In this document: positions 10,901 to 18,190 of the stretch, one piece after another
How the letters are laid out: each line of letters starts with the position of its first letter
Numbering within the stretch: position 1 is the stretch's first letter
IMG/VR virus record: IMGVR_UViG_3300035661_000078
Location: 1-55,442 of that record
Length of the DNA stretch: 55,442 bases
Direction: 5' to 3' (one strand)
From: a virus
Notes under the pieces: model-generated
Told to the model about the DNA's origin: nothing
What the model saw: only the letters and a program-made list of their open reading frames with translations
Database searches by the model: none
Translations under genes and position numbers: made by a program

Positions 10901-13900
10901 AATTGCAGACCGGCTTCCAGAACGCCGTGGCCACCCGGGCCACGGAAAAGGCCACGAGCACCTTCTTCCATGAGATGAGCCACTTCCTTTCGACCTGGAT
11001 GGATCCGGCCTTCCGGAGCCGCATCCAGCTGGCCTATGACGACCATGTGACCAAGATGACCCAGGAGGATCCCTTCCTTCGGGCCCTCTTCGGTGAGGGA
11101 AGCCCTGTGCATTGGCAGGGCCTCGATGCTGCCCAGCTCGAGGGCGAGAAGGCCACGTACCTGACGGAAGGCGACCGCGCCGCCCTGGAGAAGCGCCTCC
11201 GCGACATCCCTGGGGAACTGGATTACCTCCGGATGGAAAGCGGCAGCTCTGACCGGATTCTGAACCAGCTCTTCCGCCCGCTGGGGAAGGAGGAGGCCAA
11301 GGATGGCTTCCGTTACGCCCTGGACCTGCGTGAGATCAGCAAGAAAAGCGAGAACTTCCAGCGGTACTATCGCTTCCTGAATCCGGACGAGTGGTTTGCC
11401 GAGACCTTCGGAAACTTCACCCAGATGGCCTTTGGGGGCAACGCCTTCCAGAACGCCAGGGCCCGCTTCCAGGATCTGGTGGGCAACGACCAGCTCCAGA
11501 CCACGAGCGACATGCTGGCGGCCGTGAAGATGGTCCAGGCCATTGCCCCGGGCGAGCGTGGTCCGAGCGGCAGTCAACGACTTCGGGTACTGGGCGATGC
11601 GGTGAAGCTCATGCAGAACCGCGAGGCCCCTGGAATCGGCCGGTCCACCCAGATGAACCGCCCCCTCAGCCGTCCCTTGAGTCCCGTCCCCCGAGAGAAA
11701 CAGGCCCAGGCCCAGGCCGACCTTGAGAACGTGCGGGAAGACGGGCCCACAGCCCGACAGGCCAATGGCCTGCGCGATGGCCTGGACGACGTGGAGCGCC
11801 AGCTCTTCGCGCTGGCCCACCGGGCCGGAAAGGTAGTCGAGCGCCCCATCTCGAAACTCGTGGAACTCATCGCCAGCGATGCCCTCTCTCCGGCCTCCCG
11901 AAATTACAGCCATGTCCTCACCGAGATCCATGCGAAGGCTGGCGCCACCCGGGCCTATGACGAGGTGAAGGCCAACGAGGCCCGCCGAGCTATTGATGCC
12001 GCCTTCCGCCGGGAGAACTCGGATGCCTTCTTCCGGAGCGCCGAGGACCTGGTGAAGGCGGGACGCGCTACCGAGATCAGCAGCATCCAGAACCGTCAGG
12101 GAGTGCGGCTCTTCAAGGGAAAGATCGGGGAGGAACCCATCTGGATCAATACCAACCGGGGCGGGAAGGTACTCCAGGTGATGACCGACCGGCAGATGGA
12201 CGCCTATCGCTTCGTGGAATCCAATGGGGCCAGGGGAGGCCGCCTCCTGACTCCGGAACTTCGGGACCACCTGGCGGCTTGGCTCGAGACGAAGAAAGCC
12301 ATGGATCAGGAGCGAAAGGCTGATTTCCTCTCCATCCCCGGTGTGGACCAGAACCTCGCGGACTCCATGTGGGTAAACGATTACCTGCCCCACCTCTATC
12401 CCCGGTCGGGCTCGGGCCGCACCTTGGACCGGATCCTCGAGGAGCGCGACACAATCGCCAATCTGGATCGCTTCCAACGTCGCGTCTTCCAGGACTATGA
12501 CCACGCCCTGCGGGCGGGCGGCCTGCTCCCGCGGTTGTCGAACCCCGTGGACACCTACCTTCTGGGGGCCCGGGAATCCCAGCGCGCCATGGACCTTCGC
12601 CGCCTCCTCTCCTACATGGAGGAGCGGGGCCTGGCCCACTATGGCTATCGGGACGACCATCCGGACTACAAACGCCTGGAACTGGGCCCCAACGGCAGCT
12701 TGGCCATGAAGCGCCTGGGCTACCACCAGGAGGAACCCCTCGATCCCGGGCAGGAACCCATCAAGGCGCCCCAGAAGGACCTCTGGGTGCATCCAGAATT
12801 GGAGCCTCTGGTTCGGGCAGGCTTCGACTATGGCCTGGCGAAGACCCCCTTTGGCGCGCTGTACCGCACGGCCATGCTGGCGAATCATGTCCTGGCTCCG
12901 GCGAAGCTCACGCTCTCGGGATTCCACCTGGGCACCATTACGAAGCTCGGCGGCGTAGAGGCCATGCGTTCCGCCTATGCCAACTATTCCCGCCTGCGGG
13001 ACATGGGAGTGGATCACGGGGAGGCCCTCACCCGCAGTCTCGACGGGCTGGCTTCCCAGGCGGGCATCAAGGGCGCGCTGGACGAGGGGAAGCGCATGCG
13101 CGACCTCTTCGTGGAGCACGGCCGGAAGTCGGCAGAACAACTGGCCGACCTCAATCTGCCCGCCATGGACAAGGCCAAGATCCTCCTCCTGCGGGCGGGT
13201 GGCTACTCGCCCATGCTGGCCCCGGCACGGGAAAGCATGGAGCGCGAGGCGCTCGCCCAGGCCCTCTCCGAGGGCAAGGTGGCCAAGACGGTCTGGAAGA
13301 GCTACACGGGCCTGATGGAGTCCGTGCAAGACGCCTTGATGAACCACACCATCGCCCCCATCAAGACCGGCCACATCACCCTGGACATGGAACGCATGCT
13401 CCGGGCGAAGTACGGCGAGAATCCCGACCTTGAGAAACTCACCCAGGATCTCTATGCGGGCGCTGACAAGGCCATGCCGGGGCCCTACACCACCACCGAG
13501 CTCGGAGAGTACGCGCGGCAACTGACCGCGCATGCGGACAACGTGTTCGGCATGGTGAACTACAAGAACCTGATGATGCACCCGGTCCTGAAGGACCTGA
13601 TGCACCTGTGGAATCTCAGCTTCGGCTGGCGCCTGGGCACCATGCGAATCATGGGCAAGGCCGTGGATCAGGGCCTGAACGCAACCCCCGTGGTTGGGGC
13701 GGCCTACCGAGGCCTGAAGCGAGGCATGGGCGGAACCGGCATCCACGAGGCGGTAGAAGGTCGGGCCCCCCTGCAGTTCATGGCCGCGCATGGCATGGCC
13801 GACATGCTCACCACGCTGGCCCTGGGCGCCCTGGGCGCGGCGCAGTTCCCCAACTGGCGGAAGAAGAAGGACGAGCAGGGCAACCCCATCGAGGAACCCT

Positions 13901-14838
13901 TCGACTACCAGGCCTTCCGGGGACGGCTGGAGGACCTGGTGTTCCCGGCCCTCTCTGATCGGCTGAACCACAACAGCCTGCAGAACCGCTTCTCGCTGGG
14001 CTACGCCTACGACTTCTGGGATGCCCTGAAGAATCCCCGCGAATGGGCCACCGGGCACACCGCGGGCAACAGCCCGCTCACCCAGATCGCGGCCGAGGCC
14101 ATCACCGGCAAGGACGCCATCGGCAACGAGATCGGCAACCCCTACGACTACACCCCCGTTCTGCCCCAGGAATGGGCGCAGAAGATCGCCACCTGGATGG
14201 CCAATCCTGACTCCAGCGCCTTCCTTGTGGGCGCGGCCCAGCGGGCCCTGCAAGTTCCGAAGGAGTTCCTCCCGATCAGCCTCACCAACGGCTACCGCCT
14301 GGCAAAGGACGGGGAGAATCCTCTCGTGGCGCTGGGCACCTTCGGCGGCCTGCGAAAGGTTCCCGACTTCAAGGGCTTCGGGCAGTCGGACGCCACCCAG
14401 GCCTCCATGGAACTACTCAAAAAGGGGGCCCAGAACCAGCCGAAGACCGCCGACAAGCAGGCCGACAAGAACCTGCGGGACCAGGCTGTGGCCGCCGCCC
14501 TGAACCAACGGGACGCGGATCAGCTGGATCCTCTGGTGGGCAATGGCTACAAGGCGGAGGGCGTGAAGCGGCTGAAGAATGAGCTCTTCGCCCAGCTCGG
14601 CGGGAAGGGCGAGGACGTGCCCCGCGAAGCGGGAGAGCGGTTCTTCCTGCGGGCCCGCTTCGAGGATCGCCTGGCCATCCTGCAGCTGGCGCGCAAGGAC
14701 GAGTTCCAGCGACTCTGGCCCATCTTCGAGAAGGGCGCAGCCAAGGGGCTGCGGGATTTGAAGGACAAGGATCCTGTTTCGGCTCAGATGGCCCAGGACC
14801 GCATTGACCGCCTCAAGACGAAGTGGGGTCTCGAATGA
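4906..14838 (+). CDS. Giant internal virion / polyvalent protein with zincin motif (3310 aa)
   Basis: This is the largest gene, about a fifth of the window. The N-terminus (1-120) is beta-like and the next about 700 residues are Ala-rich helices. A zinc-protease signature lies at residues 2022-2026 (HEMSH, in FFHEMSHFLSTW), with a candidate third ligand in DEWFAETFGN near 2160. The C-terminal third carries the WVNDYLPHLYPR and WNLSFGWRLG type segments I associate with large polyvalent phage proteins. I looked for phage N4-type RNA polymerase motifs and a lytic transglycosylase site and saw neither. The likely role is ejection into the host with the DNA, the protease acting on the envelope or on host proteins. 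Its stop overlaps the holin-like start (ATGA). Confidence 0.7.
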   Translation: MPDLFDFDPNQGPLRVATVNGFAGGTFQTPQRLMDGAIWLDRGKTADPNQVSGWYKLGNDGATWQAAGDHIELPNGQEEQFGQAKTFRRSDGAIFLHPKFFGGGPVAGVQKPGWYEQDDKGNLKPAPAEESYSRRAWDAVAGTVKGIGSGIVNTAKTELGKVSNYLATGDSETSPDDAIKAQIDASSDPLATAQQIAQQAPQMGGTALGAAADEAHRFLVGAGEKFLGWGQAAGGLGLKAIGSLTGDPALKREASQLIHDPVTFDHSREKAQRELDLEETIRQLNEQKLTAQMLAKQGSIIGDAQGNPQGVTAEARDLLTAYTANLHKAVALERQVGQDRAVTSGVKNYLAGAGTLGGDTFDLAAQLALMEATGGLGNAAAREAAATTAQAGALATGQKAASTLARLGLSEELAAKAGKTITQALTTGQTAIPSALEAAAEAGGKAGAGRLPRIANWIADTSQAEQAGALSRGLAHAGQGVAMSLPGAVQEFTDLYGGNEDQGALGALWKVIKEQPKVAAVMVPMLSERLRAMTTPFAQTTVAGAAKNAAARTLTLAGTSTLADLLTSGGDPQAIGNLPAHIKGLLGLELLGAARGIGSARETGRQAADTRALAEDQLGEATKALLQDRPALEQVEAILKQAETEATGNPEQQAHLKDLRDELAARVAQHDQRAQAAAEAIAQTDQVANDLGVKPEDLPRPKARKLADPVTSILGKPTEPITSAPTPVPPPASDPVARHERVLAGLDDTRKILERRILDAKVAGKDTTALEDDLAQTKADMQARQAVAAEDAAPPAPAIASPAPDPALDPIARMQAISDAFDAPETANRWPNLGPNEQRAIWLAHGMDDATNRTPEGVAAYHLAMDRANRKIEGRRGPSGDPDRSAMDAIAAPQMIRPAKGLASDASDASDASAARPALAPPDLSGDTNAVMDHPELRKAGLWQGVKGLAESLKGKLDSAMAKVAAQKILARATKEGDGDATLPTKARILAQAALKTRDPLKVLTDQLGTSDHRDLVLQLGEIPAGMEGQARDAAAMDLMFQAMKDQDFGGNTSDFHTALRDAWRVTEKKRSAKVDPWQLKPFANFSDLERHVHRLTRGLDARLQATKEGADTTLDTVEKHLSGKKAALDQLLPGAQGPAKEGLEARAAQIRAQLSRLGALRQIRATDPENLSGFSRRLGAEIQGWTEDLRTGHQRGQSLVVTDPTGAKSDEYEARTGAIPVGKDENGAPRMLDTGLVHVFPKGGTLPLQRGLEMRGIVNRATPNEEQLRALWEADHKPGVPVGAELPDRPLLVPGTSFDWVRVGNKILPRPRPVAYTEESLEAGENNATRNAVQSVGHYDLAGFARHTNAILDNAGLERLPWREIKEAHERNVTLPESREAEAQRLRAQGALVPTEAHWRAGAAQRAPERSREEIAREAAKAEETRARLGDPTVPPTPEEIQAARDKQKALTPTDELTRREAANELRRLGPGALALAPDALLQRIHDLGAQPMDEETRGANQLIHGETVLSHSEYRALLDFLDKDFFNDRSQAWKEKAPNRAGVSDSLARAAGVDQTDLSSPARRAAEIEASSFDNRRGAEVLAEKKADADRRRAVQLRTASRALDRLLKAGILTGDDFLLPGAKPHETSQGEDGGIITHRNAEFRRTVLDALNDVADLDPRAGDIASELYAKVQETRDTQGDAIPAGHSPDTSFYRRGGRWIPNPESVESEPLFDHRPAVADMNQATGAERNSLLHALGQNPHVRASTQRMMAHEQLMAFADQVRHGATFKDYPEDLRTKIADHLETKAEGLVHEGDWALRDHLENQGQSYFKPIMEPRSPNEGQRTLLRDEDAAALLNQNHPRHEEVLHWFNGEEAPANRFAGLQEIPDTQETPEQRILQTHLIKVNPTVDPAVAVKQLVNDAMTSIGELNTTADVTARVSRWEKSAEPLLQERAATWHRNRDTVRTMTANDPELTRRILEITDRMDPALFSGLTIAPGNAEGKMGTFHFGKNLLELQTGFQNAVATRATEKATSTFFHEMSHFLSTWMDPAFRSRIQLAYDDHVTKMTQEDPFLRALFGEGSPVHWQGLDAAQLEGEKATYLTEGDRAALEKRLRDIPGELDYLRMESGSSDRILNQLFRPLGKEEAKDGFRYALDLREISKKSENFQRYYRFLNPDEWFAETFGNFTQMAFGGNAFQNARARFQDLVGNDQLQTTSDMLAAVKMVQAIAPGERGPSGSQRLRVLGDAVKLMQNREAPGIGRSTQMNRPLSRPLSPVPREKQAQAQADLENVREDGPTARQANGLRDGLDDVERQLFALAHRAGKVVERPISKLVELIASDALSPASRNYSHVLTEIHAKAGATRAYDEVKANEARRAIDAAFRRENSDAFFRSAEDLVKAGRATEISSIQNRQGVRLFKGKIGEEPIWINTNRGGKVLQVMTDRQMDAYRFVESNGARGGRLLTPELRDHLAAWLETKKAMDQERKADFLSIPGVDQNLADSMWVNDYLPHLYPRSGSGRTLDRILEERDTIANLDRFQRRVFQDYDHALRAGGLLPRLSNPVDTYLLGARESQRAMDLRRLLSYMEERGLAHYGYRDDHPDYKRLELGPNGSLAMKRLGYHQEEPLDPGQEPIKAPQKDLWVHPELEPLVRAGFDYGLAKTPFGALYRTAMLANHVLAPAKLTLSGFHLGTITKLGGVEAMRSAYANYSRLRDMGVDHGEALTRSLDGLASQAGIKGALDEGKRMRDLFVEHGRKSAEQLADLNLPAMDKAKILLLRAGGYSPMLAPARESMEREALAQALSEGKVAKTVWKSYTGLMESVQDALMNHTIAPIKTGHITLDMERMLRAKYGENPDLEKLTQDLYAGADKAMPGPYTTTELGEYARQLTAHADNVFGMVNYKNLMMHPVLKDLMHLWNLSFGWRLGTMRIMGKAVDQGLNATPVVGAAYRGLKRGMGGTGIHEAVEGRAPLQFMAAHGMADMLTTLALGALGAAQFPNWRKKKDEQGNPIEEPFDYQAFRGRLEDLVFPALSDRLNHNSLQNRFSLGYAYDFWDALKNPREWATGHTAGNSPLTQIAAEAITGKDAIGNEIGNPYDYTPVLPQEWAQKIATWMANPDSSAFLVGAAQRALQVPKEFLPISLTNGYRLAKDGENPLVALGTFGGLRKVPDFKGFGQSDATQASMELLKKGAQNQPKTADKQADKNLRDQAVAAALNQRDADQLDPLVGNGYKAEGVKRLKNELFAQLGGKGEDVPREAGERFFLRARFEDRLAILQLARKDEFQRLWPIFEKGAAKGLRDLKDKDPVSAQMAQDRIDRLKTKWGLE
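7612..7647 (+). repeat. In-frame 9-bp tandem repeat (Ala-Ser-Asp)
   Basis: The 9-base unit gcctcggac occurs three times in a row, followed by a fourth diverged copy, and encodes ASDASDASDAS. It sits in a flexible Pro/Ala-rich linker of the giant virion protein and could vary in length by slippage without breaking the frame. Confidence 0.8.
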
Positions 14839-15086
14839 GTGAAACATCCCAGCATGGCGAAGGCTTCCTCTGCGACAACGAGGGCAACCGCAGCACGGGG
14901 CGGGCCCTGGCCTGGCTCTGCGTTTTCGGGGCCCTTGCGTTCTTCTGGGCTGGCTACGTCCGGCCGGCGACCACCGCGGACCACGCTTACAAGTGTGGCG
15001 CGGCCCTGCTGGTAGCGGCGGCCGTCTTCTACAACGGAGGCAAGGGCCTCGAAAAGATCGAAGCAATCTGGGGGAGGGGACAATGA
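14835..15086 (+). CDS. Holin-like membrane protein (83 aa)
   Basis: It starts at an ATG overlapping the stop of the giant gene (ATGA); a GTG 12 bases earlier is possible but less likely. Two hydrophobic helices are predicted by eye, about residues 24-42 (LAWLCVFGALAFFWAGY) and 53-67 (KCGAALLVAAAVFYNGG), joined by a short loop and ending in a charged tail. Size and topology fit a two-TM (class II) holin. Its stop overlaps the next gene, which also has terminal membrane helices, suggesting a second lysis pair separate from the endolysin locus near 1.7 kb. Confidence 0.6.
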   Translation: MSETSQHGEGFLCDNEGNRSTGRALAWLCVFGALAFFWAGYVRPATTADHAYKCGAALLVAAAVFYNGGKGLEKIEAIWGRGQ

Positions 15087-15631
15087 TCCCGCGGTTTTGG
15101 AAACCCCTGTTGGCCCTGGGGGTCCTCGTCGTCGTGGGCCTCTGGGCCTGGGACTTCTTCGGCCCCGGGGCTACACGGCGCCAGGCCTTGAAGCAGGCGG
15201 AGCTGCACGACAAGACGGCCGAAGCCGCGAAGATGGACGCTCGGAGGGAGGGCGAGAAGGGCGATGCCATCGCGGATCAGATTGACCGACGCAGCCTTCC
15301 CATCCAGGAGAAGGCGGAGGCGGTTCTCGCGGCGGCCCCCGTGGTCGAGGCCCAGGCCCAGCTTCACCTGGTTACGCCGGAGGCGTTGGCCCTGGCGCGG
15401 GATGCGAGGGATCTGGCCAACCTGGTGTTGACCCAGGAGCGGGACATTCAAGCCCTGGAGGCCTCCCGGCAGGCCATGGCCGCGCATTACGAGATCGCCC
15501 TGGGCGAGAAGGACCAGGAAATTGCCATCCTCAAGATCGAGGCCAAGAAGCCACGGCTTACCCTGCCTCGGGCGGTGGGTCTCGTGGGACTAGGCGCGGT
15601 GCTGGCCCGGGGCCTGACCCTGCTGTTCTAG
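15083..15631 (+). CDS. Membrane-anchored coiled-coil protein, possible spanin-like (182 aa)
   Basis: A strong purine-rich ribosome site (gggggagggga) precedes this ATG. There is an N-terminal hydrophobic helix (about residues 9-25, LALGVLVVVGLWAW), then a long charged helical region rich in Ala, Gln, Glu and Lys, and a second short hydrophobic C-terminus (VGLVGLGAVLARGLTLLF). It follows a holin-like gene, so an Rz-type inner-membrane spanin is one reading, but the C-terminal hydrophobic segment is unusual for Rz and no outer-membrane lipoprotein partner was found. Its 3' end overlaps the convergent nuclease gene by 4 bases. Confidence 0.5.
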   Translation: MIPRFWKPLLALGVLVVVGLWAWDFFGPGATRRQALKQAELHDKTAEAAKMDARREGEKGDAIADQIDRRSLPIQEKAEAVLAAAPVVEAQAQLHLVTPEALALARDARDLANLVLTQERDIQALEASRQAMAAHYEIALGEKDQEIAILKIEAKKPRLTLPRAVGLVGLGAVLARGLTLLF

Positions 15632-16053
15632 TACGGCCACTTCACCGCGGGGCGGTCCTTCACCACCGGGGCCTCAGAGGATTCCGGTTCATCACCCACG
15701 GGGCGCACGTCCCAGGGATCTCCCTTGCGCGCGGGCTTTCGGATGAGCAGGACCGTCAGGGGATAGAGGGCCTGGAAGACCTTCAGCTTTACCCAGGCGT
15801 CTTCCTCCATGTGGCCCTTGACCTCATGGACTTCCAGGGTACCGTCCTTCCGCATCACCACGAAGTCGGGCGTGTACCAGAGGGCCTTGGCCTTGAGCCG
15901 CCACTTCCATTCCTCGAACCAGTACGCCAGGATCTCGCCGGCCATTTTCAGGGGTTCGAGGACCTCAGCGGCATAGGCGGCTTCGGTCTTGTTCATCATC
16001 CCCGGGGTGTGCCGCAGGGCTGGGTTGAATCGGGCTCTTACCTGGAAAGCCAT
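15628..16053 (-). CDS. DUF1064-type PDDEXK nuclease (141 aa)
   Basis: It matches the small phage nuclease family I know as DUF1064: MNKTEAAYAAEV near the start, WYTPDFVV carrying the catalytic Pro-Asp, and LEVHEVKG supplying the E-x-K of the PD-(D/E)xK core. Such proteins are proposed to resolve or trim branched phage DNA. It is encoded leftward against the late genes on one side and the HU-like operon on the other, so it must have its own promoter between 16054 and 16122. Confidence 0.8.
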   Translation of the reverse strand: MAFQVRARFNPALRHTPGMMNKTEAAYAAEVLEPLKMAGEILAYWFEEWKWRLKAKALWYTPDFVVMRKDGTLEVHEVKGHMEEDAWVKLKVFQALYPLTVLLIRKPARKGDPWDVRPVGDEPESSEAPVVKDRPAVKWPY

Positions 16054-16122
16054 GCTGACCCCATCTTTTTCCTTGTGGCCTCGGAAGCCTTATTTTAGGC
16101 TGAACGCATCCAGGAGGTAAGT

Positions 16123-16347
16123 ATGACAGATGCCCCGGGGAGGACCAAGAAACAGTTGGCGGCCGTGGAACAGGAGAAGGCCGTGGCCTTCCGCCAGGGG
16201 ATCGCCGCCTTCAAGGCTGGGCAGGGTGTCGAGTCAAACGCCTACCTGGAAGACCCGCGTGAGCACATGGCCCCGGCATGGCGGCGCGGTTGGGAGGCGG
16301 AGCACGTGCTCAGGACCCAGATCAACCCCCGGGAAAGGAGGGCCTGA
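16123..16347 (+). CDS. Small RMF/CrpP-like protein (74 aa)
   Basis: It has a strong ribosome site (caggaggtaag). The segment AFRQGIAAFKAG...NAYLEDP......WRRGWEAE resembles the ribosome modulation factor / CrpP pattern A-xx-G-xxAA-xxG...NPY...W-xx-GW. RMF dimerises ribosomes in resting cells; phage and plasmid relatives are of uncertain function. Assignment is by motif shape only. Its TGA overlaps the next ATG, coupling it to an HU-like DNA-binding protein. Confidence 0.45.
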   Translation: MTDAPGRTKKQLAAVEQEKAVAFRQGIAAFKAGQGVESNAYLEDPREHMAPAWRRGWEAEHVLRTQINPRERRA

Positions 16348-16622
16348 TGGCCAAGAAGAAGAAGGCTCGGCTGTGCCGGGCGGATCTCGTGAAGACAATC
16401 GCTGCCAACCACAACCTGACGCAGGCCGGGGCCCGGGAGATCCTGGGAGACCTCTTCAACGCAATCGCCATGACCGTGCAGGCGGGCGGGACCGTGACCG
16501 TGCGCGGCTTCGGCCAGTTCCTCGGCCGGGTCGGCGGTGGCTTCGAGCGCAATGGGAAAGTCATCCCCAAGCGTCGGCGTCTGGCCTTCCGGCCGAGCGT
16601 CTGCCAGAAAGAGGCCGTCTAG
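16347..16622 (+). CDS. HU/IHF-family DNA-binding protein (91 aa)
   Basis: The size and order of elements fit the HU/IHF family: a helical start (CRADLVKTIAANHNLTQ), LGDLFNAIAMTVQAGGTVTVRGFGQF at the dimer-forming strands, and a basic C-terminal arm with KVIPKRRRLAFRPS. It would bend DNA, for example for integration, packaging or replication. The start overlaps the previous stop and is preceded by AAAGGAGG. An upstream in-frame start at 16278 would run through the preceding gene and is rejected. A tRNA begins 8 bases after its stop. Confidence 0.85.
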   Translation: MAKKKKARLCRADLVKTIAANHNLTQAGAREILGDLFNAIAMTVQAGGTVTVRGFGQFLGRVGGGFERNGKVIPKRRRLAFRPSVCQKEAV

Positions 16623-16629
16623 GTTTTGA

Positions 16630-16701
16630 TGCGGGGTAGCTCAATGGCAGAGCGCCGGTTTCATACGCCGGAGGTTGTGGGTTCAAGTCCCACCCCCGCC
16701 A
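16630..16701 (+). tRNA. tRNA with anticodon CAT (Met or Ile2)
   Basis: All arms are recognisable: D stem GCTC/GAGC with a GG-containing loop, anticodon stem CCGGT/GCCGG with loop TTCATAC (CAT at 16662-16664), T stem GTGGG/CCCAC with loop TTCAAGT. The acceptor stem pairs positions 2-7 perfectly but base 1 (T) faces C, an unpaired end as in initiator tRNAs. The D-stem C11-G24 pair, however, is of the elongator type. No complete CCA end is encoded. Identity as elongator Met or lysidine-modified Ile2 cannot be settled by eye. Confidence 0.85.
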
Positions 16702-16737
16702 CCCCTCCCCAGGGCAGGAATCAGCGGAAGCCCAGTC

Positions 16738-17847
16738 ATGGCTCCTCCCGTCCGCGCCGCGCCTGAGCCGCTGAGTCGGGTTCGGCACCCTGGGGATACT
16801 TGGCTGGTCGTTGTTCACGGCGACAGGCCTCCTTTTTCGGGAGATTTTGTGGACCCCCTTGCTCTTTTTCAGGAAGTCTTTCGTGACGTCTTCCCCGACT
16901 ACCCCACGCGCTGGTTTCGAATGTCATGCAGGGATCAAGACACCTACCTGCTGGGCATCTACCCCCCGGGCCAGCCGCCCCTCGCCGTGCTTGAGAACCT
17001 TCGGCTTCGTGACGTGAACTCCAGAACTGCGGCCCATGCGGTCCTTCAGTCCTTGCGCGACAAAGTGGACCAGACGATGCAAGCCAAGACCCTTCCAGCT
17101 TCGTCTTCCACGAAAGCAGTTGGGTTCGGACACAGCGAGCGGAAGCTGGCCGATGTCTTTGCGGAAAGCGTCCGCGACCAATTCTCGGCCTTCTTTGGTG
17201 ACATGCCACTTCGTTGCCTTGACGTGGAAATCGTGAACCTCGTGGATCGCATCGGAAACGGCATTTGGGTCAACCTCGACTCAGGGGCGGCCTGCGTTTC
17301 GGTCATCACGGATGGCGCAACCATCTACCGCCATGGGATCAGACCCCAGGACGTGCTTGCGGCCCTCTACAACCTGATGAACCAGGCGCTGGGACTGAAA
17401 CCCGTCTTTCCCCCGAACGCGCAGGGCCTCACCTGTATCATCCACCGAGTCGGACCAGCCCTGGACCCGAAGGCACCGCAGGATCCGCCGACAGCCCATC
17501 CTGCCCCATCCCCCATCACCCTTGCGGAGTACGTCGCCTTCACGCGCACCACGGCCTGCAATCCTGGGGCCCTGAGCGCAAGGCGGGAGAACCTGAACTA
17601 CCTGGCCCTGGGCCTCTGCTCCGAGGCGGGCGAGGTGGCCGGCAAGCTCAAGAAGATCCTCCGGGGCGACCCGGACCGACCGACCAACCACGACATCATG
17701 CTGGAGCTGGGGGACGTACTCTGGTACGCCTTCCGCCTGGCTGATGACCTGGGTTACACCCCCGAGTGCGTGCTCTCCGCCAATCGCACCAAGCTCCAGG
17801 ACCGCAAGGTCCGCCAGGTGCTCAAGGGCTCCGGAGATGCGCGATGA
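16738..17847 (+). CDS. MazG-like nucleotide pyrophosphohydrolase with large N-terminal extension (369 aa)
   Basis: The C-terminal about 115 residues are MazG-like: ENLNYLALGLCSEAGEVAGKLKK holds the E-x-x-E metal-binding helix, and LELGDVLWYAFRLADDLG the second acidic motif. Such enzymes hydrolyse NTPs or (p)ppGpp-like nucleotides. The N-terminal about 250 residues form an unrecognised, mixed alpha/beta domain followed by a Pro-rich linker (PQDPPTAHPAPSP), so this is a fusion. The frame is open back to a GTG inside the tRNA (16675), but the ATG with a GGAAG site is preferred. Its stop overlaps the next start (ATGA). Confidence 0.75.
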   Translation: MAPPVRAAPEPLSRVRHPGDTWLVVVHGDRPPFSGDFVDPLALFQEVFRDVFPDYPTRWFRMSCRDQDTYLLGIYPPGQPPLAVLENLRLRDVNSRTAAHAVLQSLRDKVDQTMQAKTLPASSSTKAVGFGHSERKLADVFAESVRDQFSAFFGDMPLRCLDVEIVNLVDRIGNGIWVNLDSGAACVSVITDGATIYRHGIRPQDVLAALYNLMNQALGLKPVFPPNAQGLTCIIHRVGPALDPKAPQDPPTAHPAPSPITLAEYVAFTRTTACNPGALSARRENLNYLALGLCSEAGEVAGKLKKILRGDPDRPTNHDIMLELGDVLWYAFRLADDLGYTPECVLSANRTKLQDRKVRQVLKGSGDAR

Positions 17848-18068
17848 GCGCCCAGCGAATCACGGAAGGCGCGGCCGTTGTCGGTCTTGGCACCTGGCTG
17901 GTGGGCATCTTGGGCCACCTCTTGGATCAGGCCTTCCCGGCCCAGCGCGCGGAGGGTAGCCAAGGGGCGTATTGGGCCTGGTGGTATCTGCCCCTGGCCG
18001 TTACCTGGATCCTCACCCTGGTCTTCGGGCTCATTCGCATGGGTTCGGACGACAAGGGGCGGCCGTGA
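17844..18068 (+). CDS. Small two-TM membrane protein (74 aa)
   Basis: It overlaps the MazG gene by ATGA. Hydrophobic segments lie at about residues 9-27 (AAVVGLGTWLVGILGHLL) and 44-65 (AWWYLPLAVTWILTLVFGLI). No family was recognised. Tight coupling to the MazG gene and to three further small genes suggests one polycistronic unit. Confidence 0.55.
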   Translation: MSAQRITEGAAVVGLGTWLVGILGHLLDQAFPAQRAEGSQGAYWAWWYLPLAVTWILTLVFGLIRMGSDDKGRP

Positions 18069-18190
18069 TGGGTGTCATCGCGCTGCTCTGGTTCGCCTAC
18101 TCGGTCGGGGTCTGCCTTTGGGACCTGGATCAGGAACAGACCCGGACCCGAGCTCTGACCCAAGGAGGTTCCCGTGCTTCAGCGAAGTGA
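18068..18190 (+). CDS. Very small membrane peptide (40 aa)
   Basis: Its ATG overlaps the previous stop (TGATG). The product begins MGVIALLWFAYSVGVCLW, a single hydrophobic segment, and then becomes polar. Its end overlaps the next start by 17 bases. Support comes from position and composition only. Confidence 0.4.
   Translation: MGVIALLWFAYSVGVCLWDLDQEQTRTRALTQGGSRASAK

Noticed and set aside
8797-14253. An 1818-codon leftward open frame opposite the giant gene
   Set aside because: It is the antisense shadow of the 3310-residue gene, with His/Gly/Val-rich sequence and no start signal; common in high-GC genes.
4906-14838. N4-type virion RNA polymerase as identity of the giant protein
   Set aside because: Length and place fit, but I could not find the polymerase catalytic motifs, while a zinc-protease motif is present.
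16675-16737. GTG start of the MazG gene inside the tRNA
   Set aside because: It would make a Pro-rich leader from the tRNA T arm; an ATG with a ribosome site lies at 16738.
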